From assembly GCA_964523395.1 (NCBI GenBank), contig CAZFXS010000003.1, positions 1-64,000 of the forward strand: 64,000 bases of DNA. The letters are read 5' to 3'. The notes below the pieces were generated by a model. That model saw nothing but the letters and a program-made list of their open reading frames with translations. It was not told where the DNA came from and did not search any database. The DNA comes from JANYJZ01 sp964523395. GTDB taxonomy: Bacteria > Bacteroidota > Ignavibacteria > UBA10030 > SZUA-254. Positions 26,427 to 35,278 of the stretch are shown here, piece by piece; the stretch's first letter is position 1, and each line of letters starts with the position of its first letter. Made by a program: the position numbers and the translations under genes.

Positions 26427-29400
26427 ATGAGGATGATAATCCGATCGTTGGTTGCCCGCGGATGCATTGCCTTATTCATGCTGTTGATTCCGCTCATCCT
26501 TTTTTCCCAAATTCTCCCTTTCGAGTCTATTTCTATAAAAGACGGGCTGGCTTCAAACGATGTCGGTGTCATCTACCAGGATTCACGGGGCTTTATCTGG
26601 TTTGGAACCTCTGAAGGTATCAGTGTCTACGATGGCTATACATTTACAAACTACAATGTCAGCGACGGCCTTCCCAATAACTTTATTAATGATATTTTTG
26701 AGGATCGAAAAGTATCCGGTGTGATGTGGATTCTCACGCGGGGACAGGTTGCGCGATTTGCAAACCACCGGTTCAAGGTTTTTACATTACCGGTTTCCCG
26801 TGTGCATTCGGTTTATCAGGATAAAGATGGTGTGGTCTGGTGCGCGGGTGGTAATGCTGTCGTAACAATTGACGGTGAAATTGTACGCAAAGATTCTTCC
26901 GGGCTTCTCCTCCATGGTGCCGGGGCGGTCACTGAGACCGCTGACGGCGTGCTCTGGTTTGTTGTTGACAACAAATTGGTTTCATACTCTAAACGGGAGG
27001 GAGAGGGAAAAGTGATCGATCTCTCTTTCTACGGGGACGGGGAAATCACATCTCTGATGCCGGACAGGGAAGGCAATCTGTGGGTATCAATGCTTGCGCA
27101 GGGAAATCCGATCCTTCAAATTCGAGATAAAAAAGTGATTGCCATGAGGACTTTTTCTGCGTCAACTGCCTGGCTCACAATAGATCAGGAAAAAAATCTT
27201 TGGTTTGGAGGGTACAACGGTGTCGGATCAGTCTCGATAGGTGACTTTTCCAGCGCTGAGCCTTTTCTCCTTACTACAGAAAATGGCCTACATGAAAATA
27301 CGATTCGATCAATCTTTGTTGATCATGAAGGAAATTTATGGCTTGGGGGGCGGGACAAAGGGGTGGCAAAACTTCCTGCGACTCATATTGTACGGATTCC
27401 GGTGGGTACCCTCTGGTTGGATTACCAGCGGAGATTTGCCGCGACAGATCTCACCGGTCATCTCTGGCTGATACAGAATTTTGAATTGACAGAATTTTGG
27501 AATACCTCGACGGGCGCAGTTCGCAGTCATCAACATCGATTGATACGAGACAACAATCCGTCCAAAGGAAAATCCCAGTTTGGGTCAATAGTGATCGATT
27601 CAAATAATCAGCTTTGGTTAACGGAACTTGGGAAGGAATATGTCATCAGGCATTATTCAATTTCAAAACGCTTCAGTGATAAAGAATTAAATGAAAATGC
27701 TTCAATTTTGAAGCATATTTCGACACTTATCATCCCTGTCCCGAAAGATTCGGGCTGGCCGATCACGTTTATCGTCAGCCGGGCTGGTGATATTTGGCTC
27801 AGCGAGGGGAGTTATGGAATTGTGAGAATAGATCCGCGGCGTACCAATAAACTTCTCCGCGTCTACAACCAAAAAGATGGCGTGACGATTAACTACACGC
27901 GAGAGATTTCTGAAGATGCCAATGGCAACATCTGGGCGGGTACCTACTCATCCGGAGTTGTAAGAATAGCACCAGATGGTTCAGTGAAAAATTTTACAAC
28001 TTCAAATGGACTTCCGGACAATTCAATCTGGGCTTTGCTTCAGGATCGAAACGGAAATATGATGGTCGGAACTTCCGGTGGAGGGCTTGCTGAGATTAAT
28101 GGGGATTCTATTGCTGTCTACTCGCAGCGAACGGGCCTTCCTTCAAATGGAATTCTGTCGATGACATCTGACGATAAGGGAAGAATATGGCTCGGAACTA
28201 ACATTGGGATGCTGTATGAAGATCCGCCCGGATCACGGCAGTTCATACGTCACCCGGCCTTCACCACTTCCGGTGTTAACTTTGTGTCTTCGACAAAGAA
28301 CAATCTCCTCTGGTTTGTGACAGGAAAGGATGTCTTCTTCTACGAGAACTTTCTTGATCGAACCTCTCAATGGAACCCGCCTGTATATATCACCGGCATC
28401 AAAGTAAATGGTATCCGACGAGACGAAGTAGATGACCTCTCTCTCTCTCATACTGAAAACAACTTCGAAGTGGATTTTGCGGGAATCAACTTTGACAACA
28501 ACCAATCAATGCGCTATCGTTTTCGGCTCAAATCGGCTGAAATTGACTGGCAGCCACCAACCAGTAATCGATCGGTCACATATGGCCATCTTGATCCCGG
28601 GTCGTATATCTTCGAAGTAAAAGCCGTTACCGTTCGCGGTGTTGAAAGCGAACAAACCGCATCGCTAGCGATCACAATTCTTCCTCCGTACTGGCAGACC
28701 GGCTGGTTTTATTTTGGATGCGTGGTGAGTGTCGTTGTTGCCCTCGCCGGAGTATTTAGTTGGCGAACAAACCAGATTCGAAAAGATCAGCAACTCTCTG
28801 AGTCGTATGCACGACAGCTGCTTGCGTCTCAGGAATCCGAGCGTAAACGCGTCGCGCGTGAACTCCATGATAATCTTGGCCAGGAGCTTATTATCATCGC
28901 TAACCGGGCACGCAAGGGGTTGAAAATTGCCACAGAGGATCAGACGAAAAATCAATTTGATCTTATCTCGAAAGGAGCTTCAGGTGCGCTTGACAGTGTG
29001 CGTGAAATAGCCTATGATCTTAGTCCATACCACTTAGACCAGGTCGGTTTAGCGGGATCAATCAAGGGGATGGTCGAGAAAGTGACTACATCTTCGGATA
29101 TTCGGTTTCAACTTACTATCGATGATATACCGGCAACATTTCCGAAAGATGTCGAAATCCATCTCTACCGCATCATCCAGGAATGCGTTAATAATATTGT
29201 TAAACACTCGCAAGGAACAGAAGCAAGCATCGGCATACAACTATCGGGCAGGGTACTGGCTGTTGAAGTCGGTGATAACGGAAAAGGATTCAATGTCAAA
29301 ACAGAAGGTCGTGCTTCGAAAAGCCGGGGTGGCTTCGGGTTGAAAGGGTTGGCTGAGCGTGTGAAACTTCTGAATGGTACATTGTCAATTGATTCGTCAC

Positions 29401-29495
29401 CTGAAAAGGGAACAAAAGTTCAAATAACGATTCCGTTGGGGAAGGATGGTCCCGGCGCACATCATAATGGTTCTTCTCAAGGAAGGGCTACATGA
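26427..29495 (+). CDS. Two-component sensor histidine kinase with beta-propeller sensor and Y_Y_Y domain
   Basis: A 1022-residue hybrid-propeller-type sensor without its own receiver. A signal/anchor segment (to about 30) is followed by a periplasmic double propeller (reg_prop repeats such as GFIWFGTSEGISVYDG, NLWLGGRDKGVAKL), a Y_Y_Y domain (about 650-740, VYITGIKVNG, FEVDFAGINF), one membrane helix (about 755-775), then a HisKA_3 domain with phospho-acceptor His814 (VARELHDNLGQE) and a HATPase_c domain (QECVNNIVKH, GDNGKGF, GFGLKGLAERV). The NarL-type kinase pairs with the LuxR-type regulator that overlaps its end by four bases. The TTG at 26421 is an alternative start. Propeller sensors of this kind often detect saccharides or secretion-related cues; the ligand here is unknown. 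Confidence 0.93.
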   Translation: MRMIIRSLVARGCIALFMLLIPLILFSQILPFESISIKDGLASNDVGVIYQDSRGFIWFGTSEGISVYDGYTFTNYNVSDGLPNNFINDIFEDRKVSGVMWILTRGQVARFANHRFKVFTLPVSRVHSVYQDKDGVVWCAGGNAVVTIDGEIVRKDSSGLLLHGAGAVTETADGVLWFVVDNKLVSYSKREGEGKVIDLSFYGDGEITSLMPDREGNLWVSMLAQGNPILQIRDKKVIAMRTFSASTAWLTIDQEKNLWFGGYNGVGSVSIGDFSSAEPFLLTTENGLHENTIRSIFVDHEGNLWLGGRDKGVAKLPATHIVRIPVGTLWLDYQRRFAATDLTGHLWLIQNFELTEFWNTSTGAVRSHQHRLIRDNNPSKGKSQFGSIVIDSNNQLWLTELGKEYVIRHYSISKRFSDKELNENASILKHISTLIIPVPKDSGWPITFIVSRAGDIWLSEGSYGIVRIDPRRTNKLLRVYNQKDGVTINYTREISEDANGNIWAGTYSSGVVRIAPDGSVKNFTTSNGLPDNSIWALLQDRNGNMMVGTSGGGLAEINGDSIAVYSQRTGLPSNGILSMTSDDKGRIWLGTNIGMLYEDPPGSRQFIRHPAFTTSGVNFVSSTKNNLLWFVTGKDVFFYENFLDRTSQWNPPVYITGIKVNGIRRDEVDDLSLSHTENNFEVDFAGINFDNNQSMRYRFRLKSAEIDWQPPTSNRSVTYGHLDPGSYIFEVKAVTVRGVESEQTASLAITILPPYWQTGWFYFGCVVSVVVALAGVFSWRTNQIRKDQQLSESYARQLLASQESERKRVARELHDNLGQELIIIANRARKGLKIATEDQTKNQFDLISKGASGALDSVREIAYDLSPYHLDQVGLAGSIKGMVEKVTTSSDIRFQLTIDDIPATFPKDVEIHLYRIIQECVNNIVKHSQGTEASIGIQLSGRVLAVEVGDNGKGFNVKTEGRASKSRGGFGLKGLAERVKLLNGTLSIDSSPEKGTKVQITIPLGKDGPGAHHNGSSQGRAT

Positions 29496-30151
29496 ACGAG
29501 GCAGTTAACATTTCCATCGTAATCGCAGATGACCATCCGATTGTCCGGAAAGGGATTCGTGAGCTCATTGCCGAAGAAAGCCGGTTTAGAGTTGTTGAGG
29601 AGGTCGGACACGGCGATAAAGTTCTTGAAGTTCTTCGCAAACACACACCGAAAATTCTGCTTCTTGATCTCAACATGCCCGGTATGAATGGACTCGATAT
29701 CGCTTCAAAGCTTCAACGCACCATGCCCGACATTAACATCATCGTAATGACGATGCATAAAGAGGAGGAAATATTTGACAAGGCGCTGAGTTTGGGTGTC
29801 AGAGGTTACTTACTCAAAGAATGCGCTGAAGATGATCTCCTCGAATGTATTACTGTTGTTCTTGAAGGCGATTGCTATATCAGTCCACAGCTTTCAAAAT
29901 ATCTTTTGAACCGGAAATCGAAAAGAGATGAAATGTTGCAAGCCCATCCAACACTTGAAGAGCTTTCGCCAGCGGAACGTCGTATCCTCAAGCTCATTTC
30001 CGAAAACAAGACCAGCAAGGAAATCGCCGAGCTTCTTCATATTAGTGTGAAAACGGTACACAATCACCGGTTTAACATCTGCAACAGACTCAACGTACGC
30101 GGTATCAATGGCTTGCTAAAATTTGCCATCGAACATAAATCTCATCTCTGA
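29492..30151 (+). CDS. NarL/LuxR-family response regulator
   Basis: A 219-residue two-domain regulator. The receiver carries Asp13/Asp14 (IADDHPIVRKG) and the phospho-acceptor Asp59 (LLLDLNMPGMNG). A linker leads to a LuxR-type helix-turn-helix (about 158-215, LSPAERRILKLISENKTSKEIAELL). Its ATG overlaps the sensor kinase stop by four bases, so the two are a matched pair. Direct targets are unknown; the secreted-protein genes downstream are obvious candidates. Confidence 0.95.
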   Translation: MNEAVNISIVIADDHPIVRKGIRELIAEESRFRVVEEVGHGDKVLEVLRKHTPKILLLDLNMPGMNGLDIASKLQRTMPDINIIVMTMHKEEEIFDKALSLGVRGYLLKECAEDDLLECITVVLEGDCYISPQLSKYLLNRKSKRDEMLQAHPTLEELSPAERRILKLISENKTSKEIAELLHISVKTVHNHRFNICNRLNVRGINGLLKFAIEHKSHL

Positions 30152-30397
30152 CCCGAACGAGTAGATATCTTTCTTCCGAAAAAAGATTCCTGACTTTCGT
30201 ATCCCTTTTTAAAACCTTTTTCTACGCTGAAACGCTATACCGATCAGGCGTCTGAATAGATAGAAGTTTGGTTTGCTTTTCCCACGCTAGGTAACAATAC
30301 CCATCTCAAATTGAGGACTATTCTCTATATCCATTCATAGATACATTCTTGATATTTCATGATAATTGTATTCAGTTCTCTTGAGAAAGACACACCT

Positions 30398-30748
30398 ATG
30401 AAAGTAATGATTGTCGATGACAACCGGGTTATCCATGAACTTATCCGCGATGCGCTTCTTCCCGACGTGAGTGATTTTACCGATTGCGCCGATGGCGATG
30501 AAGCTGTAGAAATGTACCGTCTCTGCCGTCCGGATTGGGTCCTGATGGATGTTATGATGAAGAGAATGGATGGCCTGAAGGCAACTGAGGCAATTATCGC
30601 CGAGGATCCGGGTGCCAAGATCATCATAATTACCCAGCATACAGAACCTGGGATACGTGAACAGGCGATGCAGGCCGGGGCAACAGGTTTTGTATTGAAA
30701 GATAATCTTGAGGATATCGCACGATTGGTTTTTCGCGGGCACAATTAG
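30398..30748 (+). CDS. CheY-like single-domain response regulator
   Basis: A 116-residue stand-alone receiver: acidic pair Asp7/Asp8 (IVDDNR), phospho-acceptor Asp51 (LMDVMM), Thr79 and Lys101 (FVLKDN), all the residues needed for phosphorylation. There is no output domain, so it acts through protein contacts or as a phosphate sink, perhaps for the adjacent kinase. The frame extends 13 codons upstream, but the ATG at 30398 gives the standard start. It is separated from the LuxR-type regulator by about 250 bases in which I see no gene or clear promoter. Confidence 0.9.
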   Translation: MKVMIVDDNRVIHELIRDALLPDVSDFTDCADGDEAVEMYRLCRPDWVLMDVMMKRMDGLKATEAIIAEDPGAKIIIITQHTEPGIREQAMQAGATGFVLKDNLEDIARLVFRGHN

Positions 30749-30858
30749 AATTGGGTTTTTCCCGAGAGGGCAGATAGTCCGGAGAACAATCGATATCGAG
30801 GGGATTTACAGAAAGTAAAATAACGGTTACCACCATTTCATTTTAAAAGGATAAATCC

Positions 30859-33800
30859 ATGAAAATCATTCTTGCTATTTTGTTATTCAGCTGTCAGCTT
30901 GTTCCATCACTTCTGGTCGCACAACGGCAGGCAAACGTTCCTTTGGAAAAGATTCTCAATCCCGATGGATCTGTGAATATGAACACTGGCCTCAGCGGAA
31001 GTATCGAAATGGATGGATGGAAAATGTCCGTTGGTCCGGATGGTGCTCCACGATTTGTTAATTCCGATGCGTCTGGGGTGCCAGCGGACAGTGCGTGGGA
31101 TGATCAGTTTGCGAGAAGGGGATTCTGGCCCCCTTCCCCGGAGATTAGGGCTTTGGCGGTGAACGGTACAGATCTTTATGTCGGTGGATCGTTTTCACAG
31201 GTAGGTAGCGCTGCTTCCAGCAACATTGCCAGGTGGGATGGTACCCATTGGGTAAGTGTCGGGCCTGGGGTAGATGGTGCAGTCTACGCAATTGCTGTGA
31301 GCGGTTCTGATGTGTACATAGGTGGGAACTTTGCCATGGCTGGCGGGATTGCAGTGAACAACATTGCTAAATGGGATGGTACTACTTGGTCAGCGCTTGG
31401 TTCAGGGACTAATGGCGAAGTCTCCGATCTTGAAGTAATTGGCGCAAACCTTTTTGCCGGAGGTTCGTTCACAATTGCCGGCGGTGTTACCGTCAATTAT
31501 GTTGCAGGATGGGATGGAAGTACCTGGTCTGCGCTTGGTTCAGGAATGAATTCAAATGTACTAGCGCTTACCTCAAGCGGGGCAGATCTTTATGCCGGAG
31601 GATGGTTTACAACAGCAGGCGGATCTGCTGCAAGCCGGATTGCCAAGTGGGATGGAACTACCTGGACTCCCCTGGGTTCTGGCGTGAACCTCGGTATCTT
31701 TTCTCTTGCCGCAAGCGGAACCACAGTGTATGCAGGCGGGAATTTTACAACCGCAGGCGGAACAGCAGTCAGCAATATAGCTAAGTGGGATGGTAGTAAC
31801 TGGTCGGCACTCGGATCAGGGACAAACTCTCCTGTAACCAGCATCGTGATCAACGGGACCGATATGTATGCATCAGGAAATTTTACAACCGCAGGTGGTA
31901 CCGCAGTTAAATATGTGGCGAGGTGGGATGGAGCAACCTGGTCAGATTTTGGATCGGGGATGAATCAATATGTTTACGCTCTCGCAGCAGCAGGATCTGA
32001 GATCATCGCCGGAGGAATGTTCACAACGACTGGAGGGGTGGAGGGCCTCGCGAGAAGTAGCGGGGGTTCATGGGCTGGGTTCAACGCTACTGGGATTTTC
32101 AATGGCCTGAACGGTGGTGTTAACGCTATTGCGGTGAGCGGTTCAGATCTTTATGTGGGAGGATGGTTCACTGCGGCGGGAGATTTAAGCGTGGGGTATA
32201 TAGCGAAATGGAATGGGAGCAGTTGGTCTGCGCTTGGATCAGGCGTTAATGGAGAGGTTTTAGCGATTGCCGTGAGAGGCACGAATGTATATGCAGGAGG
32301 GGAGTTCACTATGGCCGGTGGTGCAAGTGCAAGCAATATCGCCAAGTGGAATGGCACATCGTGGAGCGCGTTGGGTTCGGGCATTACAGGGCCCTTTTCG
32401 AAAGTTTACGCTATAGCCGTAGCATCTGATGGGAATGTGTATGCCGGAGGATATTTTACTACTGCAGGGAGCGTGTCAGCAACAAATATTGCCAGATGGG
32501 ATGGTTCTTCATGGTCCGCGCTTGGAATACCTATGACCGATCCTGGTGGATCAGCGCGGGTGAGTTCTCTTATTGTGAATGGAACCGATCTCTATGCGGG
32601 CGGGCTTTTTACTACCATAGGCGGAGTAACGGTAAATTCTATTGCGAGGTGGAACGGAAGTCTGTGGTTTGCTCTGGGCACCGGAATGGGGGGCTACCTC
32701 GATAAAACAGTTTATAGCCTTGCTATCAGTGGTAGTAATCTTTATGTTGGCGGTTATTTTACCACCGCCGGTGGTACTGCAGCGAAGAGCATAGCTATCT
32801 GGGATGGTACCAGCTGGGCGGCTGTTGGAACGGGAATGAACGATTTTGCCAAAGTAAAGTCACTTGCGGTGAGTGGCGGGAATCTTTTCGCAGGTGGTTT
32901 TTTTCAAACTGCCGGTGGGTCACCTGCCGCTTATGTCGCAAAATGGAACGGCAGCACGTGGTCTGCGCTGGGTTCGGGAATGTCCAGCTCATATCCCGAA
33001 GTCTCCGCTCTTGCATCAATTGGGTCCCGTCTATATGCCGGAGGAGGTTTCGAGAGAGCTGGAGGAAAACCTTCGCTTTATTTCGGTGCCTGGAGTGAAG
33101 GAGGAGGGTCGGGATCACTCACTTTTGGTGTTGATCCGCTTTGGAACCTCGTCTCAGTTCCGGTTGTCGTGAGTGATTTTTCCAAATCTGCGATCTTTTC
33201 GTCGTCGCTCACCGATGCGTTTTCGTATTCGGGCGGATACAGCAGTGAAAGTGTTCTCGAGAATGGTCCGGGGTATTGGGTAAAGTTTGGTTCAAGCCAA
33301 TCAATAGAATTATTTGGGACCCCCATTCATGCCGATACGATCAATGTTGATGAGGGATGGAATATCATCGGGTCTGTAAGTAGTCCTGTTTCTGTCGGAG
33401 CGATCACAAGTATTCCAGGTGGACTGGTAACCTCCCAGTATTTTGGATATAATGCGGGTTATTCGGCTCAAAGTATTATTGAACCGGGAAAAGCATACTG
33501 GGTAAAGACAAGCGGAACGGGTCAACTTATTCTCTCCTCATCATCGAACATGCCGGTTGCCGATCGTATCCGGATTATACCGACAAAAGAGCTTCCACCA
33601 GACCCGCCAATATCAGATGGGTCTGAAACTGCAAACCTGAAACCTGAAACGTATGGACTGAATCAAAACTATCCGAACCCGTTTAATCCGTTAACGGTTA
33701 TCCGTTATCAGTTACCGGTTGCGAGTCATGTCACGCTTAGAGTGTATAACACATTGGGACAAGAAGTAAGGACATTGGTCAACGAGAGGCGGGATGCGGG

Positions 33801-33909
33801 ATTTAAGTCTGTCGAGTGGAATGCAAGCGGAATACCGAGCGGAGTCTATTTCTGCAGACTACAGGCAGGAAGTTTTACGAGTATAAAAAAGATGTTGCTT
33901 CTTAAGTAA
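30859..33909 (+). CDS. Secreted T9SS cargo protein with about 13 WDG-type propeller repeats (1016 aa)
   Basis: A signal peptide (cleavage near residue 21, LLVAQ) is followed by about 13 repeats of 45-55 residues, each with a GTDLYAGG-like strand and an AKWDGTTWSALG-like strand. One copy (RSSGGSWAGF) is degenerate. These look like beta-propeller blades, enough for two propellers. From about 760 to 895 there is a two-lobed module (WNLVS ... GYWVKF, then WNIIG ... AYWVKT), also found in the gene at 35279. The last ~85 residues are a T9SS sorting domain (NYPNPFNP, YNTLGQEV, GVYFCRL, KKMLLLK). The protein is exported, carried across the outer membrane by T9SS and probably surface attached. Ligand unknown. 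Ribosome binding site AAAGGA lies just upstream. Confidence 0.9.
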   Translation: MKIILAILLFSCQLVPSLLVAQRQANVPLEKILNPDGSVNMNTGLSGSIEMDGWKMSVGPDGAPRFVNSDASGVPADSAWDDQFARRGFWPPSPEIRALAVNGTDLYVGGSFSQVGSAASSNIARWDGTHWVSVGPGVDGAVYAIAVSGSDVYIGGNFAMAGGIAVNNIAKWDGTTWSALGSGTNGEVSDLEVIGANLFAGGSFTIAGGVTVNYVAGWDGSTWSALGSGMNSNVLALTSSGADLYAGGWFTTAGGSAASRIAKWDGTTWTPLGSGVNLGIFSLAASGTTVYAGGNFTTAGGTAVSNIAKWDGSNWSALGSGTNSPVTSIVINGTDMYASGNFTTAGGTAVKYVARWDGATWSDFGSGMNQYVYALAAAGSEIIAGGMFTTTGGVEGLARSSGGSWAGFNATGIFNGLNGGVNAIAVSGSDLYVGGWFTAAGDLSVGYIAKWNGSSWSALGSGVNGEVLAIAVRGTNVYAGGEFTMAGGASASNIAKWNGTSWSALGSGITGPFSKVYAIAVASDGNVYAGGYFTTAGSVSATNIARWDGSSWSALGIPMTDPGGSARVSSLIVNGTDLYAGGLFTTIGGVTVNSIARWNGSLWFALGTGMGGYLDKTVYSLAISGSNLYVGGYFTTAGGTAAKSIAIWDGTSWAAVGTGMNDFAKVKSLAVSGGNLFAGGFFQTAGGSPAAYVAKWNGSTWSALGSGMSSSYPEVSALASIGSRLYAGGGFERAGGKPSLYFGAWSEGGGSGSLTFGVDPLWNLVSVPVVVSDFSKSAIFSSSLTDAFSYSGGYSSESVLENGPGYWVKFGSSQSIELFGTPIHADTINVDEGWNIIGSVSSPVSVGAITSIPGGLVTSQYFGYNAGYSAQSIIEPGKAYWVKTSGTGQLILSSSSNMPVADRIRIIPTKELPPDPPISDGSETANLKPETYGLNQNYPNPFNPLTVIRYQLPVASHVTLRVYNTLGQEVRTLVNERRDAGFKSVEWNASGIPSGVYFCRLQAGSFTSIKKMLLLK

Positions 33910-33989
33910 TGTTCTGACCCGTTCCTTATTAAAGGGGATGATGCGCTTGTACCGACACAAATAATACACTAATTATGACAGGATCAATC

Positions 33990-35093
33990 ATGAAATCAAT
34001 ACTCTTGCTTCTCATTTCGTTGGTCATTCATGGAGCGGTGGCTGCCCAGATTCCCAACAAACTCTCATATCAGGGATTGCTGAGCGGTGCCACGGACGGA
34101 AACTACACGCTCAAATTTGAAATCTACAACGCTCTCACTGGAGGAACAGTGCAACACACCGAGACCTTTGCCGGTGTTGCGGTTGCATCCGGTACATTCA
34201 ATGTGGTGCTTGGATCCACCACAACCCTTATGGGAATCTTTAACTCTCCTCTCTTTGTTGAGATAACTTGCACTGCCGGTCCGACAGGGCCAAGCTATCC
34301 TTTGGTTTTCACTCCTCGTACAGAACTGATGAGCTCACCCTACTCGCTTGCCCCGTGGGCGACAAGCGGCACAAATGTTTACTACAATGGCGGAATGGTT
34401 GGTGTTGGCACTCAAACTCCGGATGTATCGGCTCTGCTTGACCTGAGTTCGACAACCAAAGGATTCTTGCCCCCACGAATGACACAAGTGCAAAGAGATT
34501 CAATAATACCTGTTGAAGGTTTAATGATCTTTAATACAACATCAAAAAAACCAAATTATTATGATGGAACAGAATGGAAAAATTCTGACGGCACTTCTGC
34601 AACAACACCATTGTCTTTAGTAATTGGTGATAGTTTTCAAGGCGGAAAAATCGCCTACATTTTACAACCCGGCGATCCTGGATATATCACCGGTGAAACT
34701 CATGGTCTCATAGCAGCCGCATCGGACCAAGGTTTAGCGGAGTGGGGTTGCTTTGGAGTGAATATTGGGGGAGCTGTTTCCACCGCCATTGGAACCGGCA
34801 ATCAAAACACGATCGACATCATGGCATCGTGCGCTGCAGCAGGAATAGCCGCGAGGTTATGCGGCGATTTAGTCTTAAACGGCTACAACGATTGGTATCT
34901 GCCTTCTAAGGATGAGCTAAACACACTCTATCTTAACAATGTAGCCATTGGTGGGTTTGCTGCCACACGCTATTGGTGTTCTTCTCAGTTTGGTAATGAC
35001 TACGCCTGGAGCCAAAGCTTTAGCAGTGGCCTGCAATTCAGCTCCACCACCAGGAGCTCTAACTGGAGTGTCCGCGCTGTTCGGACATTTTAA
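33990..35093 (+). CDS. Exported protein with C-terminal DUF1566/Lcl-like domain (367 aa)
   Basis: Signal peptide with cleavage after VAA (about residue 19), then an N-terminal domain beginning QIPNKLSYQGLLSG common in secreted proteins of this group, a middle segment (GLMIFNTTSKKPNYYDGTEWKN) and a C-terminal DUF1566/Lcl-type domain (about 250-367, NDWYLPSKDELNTLY ... YWCSSQ ... WSVRAV). Such domains have a C-type-lectin-like look and are often in surface or adhesive proteins. There is no T9SS tail, unlike its neighbours. The frame starts at 33975, but the ATG at 33990 has an AGGA site and gives a clean signal peptide. A broken copy of its N-terminal part follows. Confidence 0.82.
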   Translation: MKSILLLLISLVIHGAVAAQIPNKLSYQGLLSGATDGNYTLKFEIYNALTGGTVQHTETFAGVAVASGTFNVVLGSTTTLMGIFNSPLFVEITCTAGPTGPSYPLVFTPRTELMSSPYSLAPWATSGTNVYYNGGMVGVGTQTPDVSALLDLSSTTKGFLPPRMTQVQRDSIIPVEGLMIFNTTSKKPNYYDGTEWKNSDGTSATTPLSLVIGDSFQGGKIAYILQPGDPGYITGETHGLIAAASDQGLAEWGCFGVNIGGAVSTAIGTGNQNTIDIMASCAAAGIAARLCGDLVLNGYNDWYLPSKDELNTLYLNNVAIGGFAATRYWCSSQFGNDYAWSQSFSSGLQFSSTTRSSNWSVRAVRTF

Positions 35094-35130
35094 TAAATAC
35101 TAAACTATTTTCTTAAGGTCTGGGTCAGCT

Positions 35131-35275
35131 TTGAAAAAATTCATTGTCTTCCTTATTGTTTCCAGGCTGGAAATTGCCTCTATCGTATATGCACAAATTC
35201 TCTTGTCAAGGGTTACTGTCAGGAGCGAGCGATGGGAATTACACGCTTAAGTTTGATATCTTTAACGAGGAGTAA
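35131..35275 (+). pseudogene. Frameshifted remnant of a paralogue of the preceding gene
   Basis: Starting at a TTG, a signal-peptide-like stretch (KKFIVFLIV ... VYAQI) reads in one frame to about 35199. The match then continues in the next frame as SCQGLLSGASDGNYTLKF followed by DIFNEE and a stop. The intact gene at 33990 has SYQGLLSGATDGNYTLKF at the equivalent place, so this is its N-terminal ~45 codons with a deletion/frameshift after the signal peptide and the rest lost. Its final GAGGAG (35267-35272) sits six bases before the ATG of the next gene and serves as that gene's ribosome binding site. Confidence 0.85.
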
Positions 35276-35278
35276 GCC

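Noticed and set aside
30859..33909. Repeat region of the 1016-aa protein as a possible CRISPR or DNA-level repeat array
   Set aside because: Units keep the reading frame, differ strongly in DNA, and are explained by protein propeller blades. No spacers of uniform length, and no cas genes in the window.
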